Part shown: one piece after another, positions 32,476-42,560 of the stretch | Numbering within the stretch: the stretch's first letter is position 1 | Layout: every line of letters begins with the position of its first letter | NCBI RefSeq assembly: GCF_048771995.1 | Contig: NC_133026.1 | Coordinates: 119,617,501-119,681,500, forward strand | Reading direction: 5' to 3' | Source: Taeniopygia guttata | Taxonomy: Eukaryota; Chordata; Aves; Passeriformes; Estrildidae | Length of the DNA: 64,000 nt | The notes under the pieces: generated by a model | The model's database searches: none | Told to the model about the DNA's origin: nothing | Seen by the model: the letters and a program-made list of their open reading frames with translations, nothing else | Translations under genes and position numbers: made by a program

Positions 32476-32837
32476 CACCGGGGGGCGCCCGTGCCCCGCC
32501 TGGGGGCCGATCCCGCCGATCCCGCCGATCCCGCCTTTCCCGCCTTTCCCGGGGCCGCAGGAGAGCGAGGGGGCAGCAGCGGCCCGGGAGCCCCTGTGCC
32601 GCGCCTGGGCCGGCAGCCGAGCCGAGGGGAGAAGGCGGCACTCTCGGACACTCTAAAATGGGACGGGTGTGCCCAGTGCCGAGAAAAGAGGTGCCCGCTC
32701 TGCATCAGGTGCAGAGGACTTAGGAGCCCTCCCTGAGTATTTGATGCTGATAGTCCATCAGTCCTCCATCAGTATTTGTTGCTGATACTACTTTATTAAA
32801 TAAAGTAATGCTTAGGAGTGAGTGAACAAGCTCACAA
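32476..32837. other. GC-rich segment interrupting a CR1, with a 9-bp minisatellite
   Basis: About 360 bases separate the two CR1 parts, more than the 150-200 expected. The first 160 are very GC-rich. They include five tandem 9-mers at 32509-32553: three GATCCCGCC units, one TTTCCCGCC and one diverged TTTCCCGGG. I do not recognise the rest, and no clear target-site duplication was found, so an inserted element is only a possibility. Confidence 0.5.
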
Positions 32838-32908
32838 GCTGATGGTTGGACTTGGTGATGTCAAAGGTCTTTTCCAACCTTCATTATTCTATCATTCTAT
32901 GGTTCTAA
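32838..32908 (+). mobile_element. CR1 3' end
   Basis: GGTTGGACTTGGTGATGTCAA...TCTTTTCCAACC followed by ATTCTATCATTCTATGG is the typical CR1 3' tail with its ATTCTATG-type terminal repeats. It is probably the detached end of the copy that stops at 32475. Confidence 0.8.
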
Positions 32909-33639
32909 GCTGGGGTAACTAGATCACTTCCCCCTAGTCCTTTCTGTAGGTGTATTTAAATATTTTTGAAGTGGTGAGTATGTTCATCCCATCCCGAGAT
33001 TTTTCCAAATCCATCATAGCCCTTTCGGCCGTATCTGCAGCCTCTTTACAAATAAATTTTTCTCTTTGCTTCACCTGATTTTTTTTCCTCTTGCTCATGT
33101 CTCCCAGCCAGCTTCCAGTTCTCCAGGAGTCATCTCGGAAAAGAGCCAGGCGCATGTCTCGATGACAGAGAGGAAACACTTGTGCCAGCCAGAGATGCTG
33201 AAGGCCACCTGGGGCCGTCTCCCCACCCTCATTCAGAGGCACACTTTTGTGGGATTACCAGAGTTTGGGCAATGTGTCTTTCTGTGCCCGTGGGTATCCA
33301 AAGTGGCTGCTCTCAGAAAAAATTATAAAAATCATAATTTGTCTATTTTGTCTTAAATGTTGAAAAAAGAGCCTTTTTTGGCTTTACAATAATGACAGTG
33401 TAAAGGCATATCTAAGAAGTGAAAAAAATAAAAGGGTTTATTTAATATTTAGTACTTGAGACACACACTGAAAACCTGGAAGAGGAAATAGGGACTGTTA
33501 CATTGCTTTGATTCCTCATGTACATTTAGTTTCAAACTACACTCAGAAAAAAAATGATCTGCTGTCTTTCAATTCACTGCTAGACTTGCCATTGTCTTGC
33601 ACACTAGGGCATATATTACAAGGGAGCTGGACGTAAAAC

Positions 33640-33790
33640 TGCACTGAAATCACCATTCCTAGAAGTCTTCAAAAAACATATAGATGTGGCATTTAGGGAT
33701 ACATTTTAGTAGTGAACATGGCAGTGGCCGGTTAGTGGTTGCACTCAATGTTCTTAGAGAAATTTTACAATTCCAAGGATTCTATTCAGC
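33640..33790 (+). mobile_element. CR1 LINE 3' fragment
   Basis: The plus strand reads like a decayed CR1 3' UTR: TCACCATTCCTAGAAGTCTTC, ATAGATGTGGCATTTAGGGA, GGTTAGTGGTTGCACTCAATG, then a short ATTCTAT terminal repeat at 33779-33785. Boundaries are approximate. Confidence 0.75.
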
Positions 33791-33932
33791 TTCAGCAGTA
33801 GGATCTACAGTAATGTCAGGATTTTCACTCATTTTGCTTCGATGTTTGGTAACATCCTGATCAGATGTAAGACTTCTTGGTGATAGATACATAAGAATGA
33901 AGTGTTGCATGGTCTTCTCTGCCCAGAAGAAT
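33782..33932 (-). other. Weak candidate terminal exon, product unknown
   Basis: On the minus strand a strong acceptor (TTTTTCTCTTATTTTAG, AG at 33934-33933) is followed by a 150-base open stretch. It would encode about 49 residues, ending in an acidic tail (DPTAEAE) before a TAG. The stop comes from the terminal repeat of the adjoining CR1. I do not recognise the peptide. It could be a lncRNA exon, a broken exon or chance. Confidence 0.2.
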
Positions 33933-33973
33933 CTAAAATAAGAGAAAAATCTGAATCTGAAAATATAAAACAC

Positions 33974-36900
33974 AGGAAGTTCTGTGAACTGGATACTTCA
34001 CTTAAAATACAGAGGTTATGTCTAAAGTACTAAATAGCATGAAGGGCTGTTCTACAAAGACTGTCCTCTGCCTTTGAGGTCACCTGTCCTGGGCTAGTTT
34101 GTGTGCATGCTGCTTATGACTGTGCACTCCCAATCTCCAGAATACTATAATTTCTATTGAATATTGTAAATTATCTCTACCCACAGCTGACTGACTAACT
34201 ATGGCTTGGCAGTGCTTGGGAGAATGGCACGTGTCCCACACCAAACCCACAAACCAAGCAGGGACCTCTCCAAGAATGTAACAGCACAGACACTGAAGCT
34301 GCAATGCTCATCAGTGCTTCTGGCCACCGTTTCTTTTTAACTCCTGACATCTCCATGGGGCAGGTTTAGTATAGGCTGCGGTACAAATCATATTATGCAT
34401 ACATGGGTACTGTATTTCAGGAGTTCTATGTGATTCTATGTGTGACACATAGTTACACCTTAGCCAGGATAAGACACCTCAGGGCTGTCTTTTAATAGAG
34501 TTTTCAGTTTATGCTTCATAAAATCACTGTCATGCATTAAACACTAAACTTTTAATCCAAATATCTGTACAAACAGCTGAATTTCATACATTTATCTCCA
34601 TGTAGCTCCAGCTGACACTTAATTTCTAGTGGATGAAGACAAATTTACTCTTGAGGAGTAGTTCCTTATAATGATCTTCATTATAACTTCACCAATTTGG
34701 CAGTTTAGTTTTAATCAAGGGGTTCTACAGAAAAGGGTTAAATTTTCTCTTTGTTTTTTTTTTTCCCTGTCATGTCATTGTCAATGTCAAAATGTCAAAA
34801 TGTCATTTACTCAATCATTCCCCAAACACCAAAGGTTTTGCTCCTTTTCCTATGAAAAGGGCAAGAATTGGGCACAACCCAAATGAATGTGATGTGTGTT
34901 TTTTCCTGTGTTGACATTTAATTGTGCTTCTGGGGTTTGAGTACCCCAGAGGTCTTCCTGCATATACAAGGTGACCTTTAATAACCTCCACAGTTATACA
35001 GAGTTATCCTAATAGACCTTACAAGTCTCACGCATATCCATACCTAACATGAAAATGTCACACACAGGAATATAAGGGTTTTTCAGGACTTCAAATCACC
35101 TTCCTAGTAAATAGCAAAATATCAATTTTTTCTTTTGGTCCCCTTTGAAAGGGACAAAATTCAAAAAATACAGTAATTGCTTGTGCTGTTCCAATCCCAA
35201 TAGTCATGCCTACTTTTACTTCTTATCTTTTACTGATTATGCAATTTAAGATGCTAGTCATGTAGCTTGTGCCATCACAGCTACTTGGAAATAAAATTAA
35301 AAAGTGATCAATTAATATTTGGATTACTGTCCATTGATCTTATTATTTTTGTCTTTGTGAAAATTCCTGTAAGATAAAGGTTCTGTTTTCCATGCCCTTC
35401 ATGTGTGCTGAGCTTACTACACAGCCCTTCATAAACACACAGTGATGCAATCCTTTGCTATTCTCGTGACTTTTTGTCCCAAATGCTGAGCAGCCTATTT
35501 GCTTGGATTAGGGTTATGTTTTTGCAATTATTCTGACTCACAGTTCTGCCTGCTTTGTTGTCATAGAGAGCTTTTCTTGTCACAGTCTGAATTATTTTTA
35601 ACCCTGGAAATGTGAATTCTTTTTAACAGTTTCACTGCTATGGAAAGATAGAGTGATTTCCTTTGCTTGCTAAATTCCAGTCACATCAAGGTTAATTATA
35701 GTTCTTCTGAGTGTCACCACATATTTCTACTCCCAGACCCTCCCAGACTGTCAGAGCCTCAATATTACAGGAGCAATTTCTCAGCTCTACGTCAGCCACA
35801 AGTTCTCAGTTTTGCTTGACTTGCTGGATAGATAACTATATTAATCCTTTCAGCTGTCTTAACTTTTGTAGGAATTTTAACTCTAGTAAGATTCTCACAT
35901 GCTGCATTCTAAGGCATTTTTAGTTTTTTTTTTTTTTACTAATTTGCATTTAGACATTTTTCAGAGCCAAGGAAAATACTGAGACCCATTTCTTCTTAGT
36001 ACCTGAATCCTAACCAACCTGCACTGTGACAGCACAAGGTTCTGCATAATGTAGCAAGTCACCCCAGAGCCCACTTGTTAGAGTATAATAAAATTATGGA
36101 TGTAGGTATTTAGGGTCTGCAAGACAGCTCAGCATTTGTCCTCTGTGCACTGAAGAAAATATCTGTGTACATATCTTTCAGCTGGAGTGTGATAAACTCT
36201 GTCCAGTGGTGGAACAGTATTCTTAGGTATAACTGGAACAAGTCTTGGTGAGAACCTGCTCTGCCAAATGAAGTGCAAATTCACTATTACATTGAATTAG
36301 TTACTTGTGAAGTGACTGTTACTCAGTAGAATGGACAGCTTTCCATGTTATTTCATCCAAATAATGTATGTGTTATTTGTTTAAGAGGTTACTATAAGCT
36401 TGTATTGTTGGGTGGCTCTAAATCCCCCTTCTTCCTTCTTTTTAGTTTCCTTGGCTCATATAAAGTTCTGATATTGAAACCTGCCTATATCCCTCCAACA
36501 TTAGATATTTAACTAAAACTTTCATATTTACCTGAATTGTGAAGTTAGTCCTCTTAGGGTCTTTTTAGAGTCAATATAGAAAGACAGAGTAACTTTCAGG
36601 TACTTATTGAGATCTTACAATAATTTATTCAACTCCCTTTTTCACCTGGGAGACCCCGATGGCAACTGCACTACTTACATAGTGACATCTACTTAGCCAA
36701 AAATATCAAATTTTTACTGAGAATCCATACAGTAGCTGAGAGTTCTTTAAACAGTACGTGTATAAAGATACTAAGATGGAAAAGTATGGCTAAGGTATTT
36801 TTTATATGCAAACTATGTTTCTTTTGCTCAGAATTGTTAACATTTTCAATATCAGAGACATGCTTCCTTTGTGTAAGCTAACACATGCATTGGAAAGGAA

Positions 36901-39900
36901 AGGTTAATGATGGCTAATGATCTGTTCCATCAGATTCCCACACAGAATAGAGGCAAAAAAAGTACCACACAACATTTGTATCAATCTAAAGACATAAAAA
37001 TATTGTTGAGAGGCAAGTGTTCCTCTTTATATATGGACTGTTCACCCTGGAAGTCAAGGCAGGTAATATGCCAGTCAGATTTCACATGAAGCAGGTTTTG
37101 GTAGAATATCAGTTGTAGGTAACTTGGCATTTTATTTGTAAAACAGCTTCAGCAAATTCTGCATAACTTCATGGGATCAAGAATGTTTCATCTTTTACTT
37201 TGTGCAAAGAACATTAATATAACCCAAAAGCATCAAGCATAAACTTGCCAAGTCTAATAAAAATGTACATATTTCTTACCTTCTGTGCTCATGAACTGTA
37301 GATATGTGAGGTTGTTTCTCATTTTAAGTCTCCCCTCTGCACACCTCTGTAGCTATTCAGATAAACCAAACAGTCAGGCTTTAAAAATAAAATTAATTTA
37401 CTATATCAAGTTGTCAAAAACTTAATTAAAAAAAAGGATGACCTTTATTATCTTTCAGTGGAATCTGTTAATGCTTAAAAATCACATTTCAGAATGTTTT
37501 GTTCATTTCATTCATGTAAAGAACTTATCTGATTTTCATCTGAGTTTAAAAAATGTTTCAAAACTGCAATTATGTGTTTTTGGTGTGTCTTTATAGGTGA
37601 GGATTTCCAGAATATATGACCTACCTGGCATTCCCCTAGAAAGACAGCAGCCTTTATCTCAAAACAAACAGACAAACCCACAGGGAACCTGTTCAATAGT
37701 TATTCTTTTTCCTAATCACATAATGCATCTCACTGAGAGAGAAGATTAATTTACTTTTCAGTTACAGAATTTATAAACCCAAGGATTAAAATTAATGATT
37801 TGAAATATCAGATCCTTACTGGAGAAATCTAAACATCCCTAATTGCTGTATTAAGAGAAATAAGTATACACTAATACATATATCTCTGTATAGAGGTATG
37901 TGAAAGAAATAACTAAGTCTCGTACAACATTCAGTATCTAAAAGCTGTCATTTTCTCTCCAGATTTTGACATGAAATGTCACCTGAGGCCACTGTTTACT
38001 TGTATTCTAAAACCACTGACAGTCTGTTGGGACATCACCACCATATGGATGTGTGTTACTGTGAAAAATACAGTAAATGCATTTTATGAAGAAAGCATTT
38101 CAACTTATTATGCAGCCACAAAGAAAAATCTACTTGAGAGCATGCAGTGTAGTGCATGGGTGGAAGCAATCCTATGTTTTTCTTCATGTCACACTCCTCA
38201 CCCTGTTTTGATCAACTGTATTTACTTAACATAACCACTTTGTATTTGGGAATAGACACTGAACATTTTTTTCCATCACTCTGCACAGACCTTTCTATAC
38301 TGTTTAAAGTTCTCTGGCTTTCCTTGTTTTTCTGATCTCCTAGAGTCGTTAACCAATTACAGCTGGGATCAAGGCCAAAACCAGCTAAGTATCACAACTG
38401 AGATTATCTCAAGTGGTCCCTTAGTTAAACTGCTGAATAATCTTTTTTTTTAGGGTTCAGATAAACATTGGTTGAGTTTTCTCATACCTTATGCCTTCCT
38501 AAAGGTCCTTCACTTTTGCTTTATTGTTTATGTTCTTTTCTTTTTATAAAATTTCCTAGAGGAAGTGATGTGGAGTCCCAGCTCAGCTACATTAACTGCA
38601 AATTAGGATAGCCCTCTTCCTTCACAGACTTCTCTGAAAAAAAATTGAAGTTAAATTATATTATGGTCTCTGTACAGCTTGCCCCCAAATCACTAGAAGC
38701 AACACTTTCAGCAGATCCTGGACTGTGCTTTCATTTTATTTTGCAGTGTCTCTGGATTATTTTCACAAGAAGAAAACCAGTTTTCTGCAGTTCACGTACT
38801 TGCAGGACACTACCAACAGTCAGACTTGGACTTCTATGCAGTATTTCAAACCAGAGATCCATGACATGGGATAACCTGATTACATAGGATGACAACAAAT
38901 TAGGTTAAACTGTTTCATATTAAACAAATGTTTCTTCCTCCTCACTGCTATATTAAGACAAAGTAGCTGTTTCTTCTCTAAAGGAATTTGGTTTTCTCCC
39001 TTACTCTGAGTTAACTGCTGATAAAATATTTTTAGAAACATAAAATCTTATCTCAGGAGTTTTAATCTTAAAACAGGAAAATTCTGTTCTTAACTAGAAA
39101 AATTCATCTGATTTTCCCACTGCAAAAATACAGCTAAAAGCAAAACACATTACATATGCAAATGCTAAAACACAGCAAAAGGAGCTATTGTGCTATGTGA
39201 CCTTGATTTCTCAATCTGCATTTATTTATTCTTCTGCTTCACAGAAGAGAATATTACAGAGCATTCTGTAAGTTGTTAAAACTTGGCCATCACTGCTGAT
39301 TGGTATAGTACAGCACCTCGAATAAATTGTTTGGTGTGAAAGTGTTTTTATCTGACTCTGTTGCTGGAGTTGTATCTGCCCTCAAGAGATGGGGAAGATA
39401 ACTGTGTTTACAAAAGTGGGTTTCAAGAACATGCATTACAAAGACGCTCGCATATGGATGCAGACACACACTATCACAGTACCAGTAAGTCACTGTAACC
39501 AAGCTTTTAATGTCATTTATAAAAAAATAGAGTTATTTACATTTGCAACTTATTTGATGGCATCGTTTTTTATTACAATGTTTGAATCTGTACGGAAATG
39601 ACACACTAACTCTTTTGAGAGTAAACTTCTCAATTATAAGCATAACAGTACAGGAAAAATATTTAAAACACTGTGAATTCTTGTTATTTTGCAGCATCAT
39701 ATAAACACATTCTTTAAAACACATGCACACTGGCCTTACAGTAAGCAGAATTCCCTTCCAGATTAAGGCACAGAAACTCTGCCACATTTCTAGGGACAGT
39801 CCCACATTCCTACATGTGGCATTTCAAGACATAACCAAAGGAATTACTTTAATTCAAATGTTTTGTAGCAGAATGTGTCCACTTACACATTTTTAAGAAA

Positions 39901-40437
39901 GCTCTGATCAAAGGGACCAAATAAAAAAAAGTATGACTAATTGCATAGTTGCAATAAACCAGACTCATGAATACAAAAGCCCTCAAAATATATTATAAAT
40001 CTATCTGACTTTCAAAGCTACTTTAAAATACTGTTTTGCTTTACAATACAAATAACACTGTTTGGGGTTAGTTTGTAGAATTGTATTTTGGTCCATGCTG
40101 TTAATTCTATATCATTATATTCCTCTTCCATTAGTTTAAAAGCCTCAGAACAGCAGGTCCTCAGGCAGTGGTAAGAATGATGAAGCCAAGTCTTAGACTT
40201 CAGCTGGTGCAGTCAGTTCATAAAACCTCTAATTTCAACCACCTCTATTCTTTACTGCTTTAAATAATCTGCTCTCAGAACATTAAGGAGAAAGAATGAT
40301 GAGGGATGCAGATTTAACACTGTTAGAGATAGGAGTTTGCCCTATCTACTAGTCCTGAGCTCATAAATCACAGCTCTTAAAAATATCCAACCCATTAAAA
40401 AAAAAATCAACAATAAGAAATCTTCAATTTAGTCTGA
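33974..40437. other. Intergenic DNA downstream of MSC
   Basis: AT-rich and gene-free as far as I can tell. The part next to 40,438 should hold the MSC 3' UTR. Confidence 0.65.
39569..39574 (-). terminator. MSC: Candidate MSC polyadenylation signal AATAAA
   Basis: This is the first canonical AATAAA I see on the minus strand downstream of the MSC stop codon, about 860 bases beyond it. A variant ATTAAA lies closer, at 39848-39853. Which one is used cannot be decided from sequence. Confidence 0.3.
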
Positions 40438-41731
40438 CTATGCAGTAGTTCCACATAATCTGCTGGCAGTAGAAACTTCTTTGGTGTCAGAGTCAGGTCT
40501 TCCTGAAACCACAAACGGCCAAGTCTGTAAGCAAAATAAAAATGCATTTCATATTAAAAGAAAGTTTATCCTCCTATGAAACTGGAGCTTTATTACTGAT
40601 AGATGTCTAACTCTGGTTCAGTTGCAAACACGTCATCATGTTTTAGTCCCTGTGGGAAGCACAGAGAGAGCTGAGTTCCTCTAACAAATATTTTCATTAC
40701 GTTTTTCCTTATAATTAAATGCTCCACAGAAGGTCTACAATAGTCAGCAACACTGTTCACATCCAAACTGCAATATTTCGCTTGCTTTGAAACTCTTTCG
40801 TCATTTAACAAATAAAAAGTATATAAAACTATTCCAAAATAATGACTGCTGCATGTAAGAAAACGTTTTACCCCTGTGACGAGAATCGGGTGTTTAATTT
40901 TGTACCGATGAACTCATGACTGTCTGCTTGCGCTGCAGGCCAGCCGGCAGACCGAGTTACTCCTTTTTCGGACACTAAGCTTGCCTAATGCCCGAGGAAT
41001 GTAATCTTTAGGGTCCCCTATTCTGACTCCCCAGGAGTGACATATCCGCCATCACCCAAAGCCAAGCGCGGCCGCGGAGTCACCCACGGTGCGAGGGCCC
41101 CCGGGGATCTGTGGAGCTTCCAGGGCGGGCACGGCCTGAGCGCTGCCGCCCTGCCCGGGGATTCCCCGCGGGTGCCCCTCGCCGCATCCCGCCCGCCCCC
41201 GCGCCGTACCAGGTTGACGGGATGGACGTAGCCGTTCTCGTAGCGGTCCTCCTGCAGGAGCTGCCGGAGGTGGGCGATGTAGCTGGACGCCAGGCGCAGC
41301 GTGTCCAGCTTAGAGAGCTTGGTGTCGGGCGGCACCCAGGGCAGGCTCGTCTTCAGCCGGGAGAACGCCTTGCTCAGCACCCGCATCCGCGCCCGCTCCC
41401 GCGCGTTGGCCGCGTTGCGCTGGGACTGCTTCCCCTCGGGCGGCGGCCCCCGCGGCCCCGACGCCGCCTTCTTGCCCCCGGGGCCGCCGCCCCGCGCCCG
41501 TTTCCTCTTGCAGCCGCTGCCCGCCGGCCCCGCCGCGCAGCTGCCCTCGCCGTCCTCTTCCTCCTCTTCTTCCTCCTCTTCCTCCTCCTCCGCCGCCGAG
41601 GAGTTGTCCCCCGAGGGGTAGAGCTCGCCGCGGGGCTGGCGCTTGGCCGGCGGCGGCGGGTAGTCCAGCTGCAGCGCCCGCAGGTCCATCTCGGGCAGCT
41701 CCTCCGCCTCGCTCGCGGAGCCCGTGGACAT
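40438..41731 (-). CDS. MSC: Musculin (MSC/MyoR), bHLH transcription repressor, two coding exons
   Basis: The coding sequence is the join of 41731-41210 (exon 1, 174 codons) and 40524-40438 (exon 2, 28 codons plus stop), on the minus strand, giving 202 residues, close to the 206 of human MSC. MSTGS starts the protein. A run of 12 glutamates (48-59) and a basic KRKR patch (75-78) precede the bHLH domain at about 104-160. In it the DNA-contacting basic region [13 protein letters not shown] and the loop [12 protein letters not shown] are visible. Exon 2 begins TWPFVVSG and ends RLCGTTA, the tail shared by MSC and TCF21. LPWVPP preceded by KTS, the [14 protein letters not shown] stretch and the proline/glycine-rich N-terminus fit MSC better than TCF21. 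MSC/TCF21-family proteins bind E-boxes as heterodimers with E-proteins and repress myogenic genes; this is family knowledge. Confidence 0.95.
40525..41209 (-). other. MSC: MSC intron 1 (685 bp)
   Basis: The donor is CTG/GTACGG (GT at 41209-41208), directly after the VNL codons of exon 1. The acceptor is TTGCTTACAG/ACT (AG at 40526-40525). The intron is phase 0, so L174 is followed by T175. Reading straight through the donor gives an open frame to 41018, but that tail is an unconserved Gly/Arg-rich run and belongs to the intron. Confidence 0.9.
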
Positions 41732-42560
41732 GGCCCCGGGCGGGCGGCGGGGAGGCGGGCAGCGCGGCAGGCGGGCGGGGGCGGACGGCCGAGCCGAGTC
41801 GGCCCAGAGCGGGGCGGCCCCGCTGCGGAGAGTCCGTGCCGGGGCGGGGGCGCGGGGGGGCGCGGAGGGGGGATGCGCCCCTTGACAGCGCTATATATCG
41901 GGTGTCCGCGGAGCCAACCATCTGCCGGGCGGAGGGGAGGAGAGGGGCGCGGGGCGGGGGTCGGGCCCTGCGGAGCCCCGCGCCGGGGGCGGCGCCTCTC
42001 CGCGGTCCGCGGCGGGGCTGGTGCGGCCGTGCGCAGAGCCAGACCCCTGCGTGGGGGCACACACACGCGGATGGGGGTACACGGCCACGCGGGATGTCTC
42101 TGCGTCTGTGTGCGCTCTTGGGCGTCCCACTGGAAAGGCCCCTCTCCTCCCTTCGGAGATTGTAAAATATCTCCAGAGCTGGTCCCACCAGTGTTTGTGC
42201 GGGGAGGAGAGCACCGCTCCCTGCGTCTAAGGGCTAAGCGCGACCCGTGACTCTCCTTCCAGCCCATCTACCCTCGCTCTTTCTCTTGCCTTTCCTTCGA
42301 GGGCATAAGACTTTCCCAACTTATGAACCCCGGTGCAGCCGAGTGGTGCAGCAGGACGGGGCACCAGCCCTCTGGGCTCTATCTCTGCCTGCCCAGCTTC
42401 TGGAAGCGGCTGTGCGGTCCCGGTGCCCCCGCCGGGACGGGCGGAGGCAGCAGGAGACGCGGCACTGGGGGCTGGGTGTGCGGTGTGTGGGAAGCAGCGC
42501 AAAAGGTCGCTGGGAACGTGCGTACTGTGGTTTCATAGCGTTTTGGGCGAAGCTCCAGTC
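41040..42560. promoter_or_regulatory. CpG island over MSC exon 1 and promoter
   Basis: This block of dense G+C and CpG covers exon 1, the 5' flank and about 800 bases upstream, against an AT-rich background. The edges are approximate. CpG islands of this kind mark promoters of developmental regulators. A divergent non-coding transcript is known next to human MSC. Nothing here proves one, but the upstream half of the island would be its place. Confidence 0.8.
41892..41898 (-). promoter_or_regulatory. MSC: Candidate MSC TATA box (ATATATA) with nearby E-box
   Basis: On the minus strand GATATATAGCG is an AT-rich island inside very GC-rich DNA, about 160 bases upstream of the MSC start codon. That would put transcription start near 41,865 and leave a 5' UTR of about 130 bases. 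An E-box (CAGATG on the minus strand, 41919-41924) lies about 20 bases further upstream, a possible site for bHLH factors. Confidence 0.55.

Noticed and set aside
32934-33242. 102-codon open frame on the minus strand, Lys-rich and helical in look
   Set aside because: I recognise no family, there is no promoter or splice context, and it lies in a patch of old repeats.
41018-41209. C-terminal extension of the MSC exon 1 frame
   Set aside because: It reads past a good splice donor into unconserved sequence. The conserved C-terminus is in exon 2 at 40524-40438.
41111-42267. Long open frames (292-379 codons) on both strands around the MSC start
   Set aside because: They are GC-rich shadow frames with Ala/Gly/Pro/Arg runs and no domain. 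The conserved bHLH frame is the real one.
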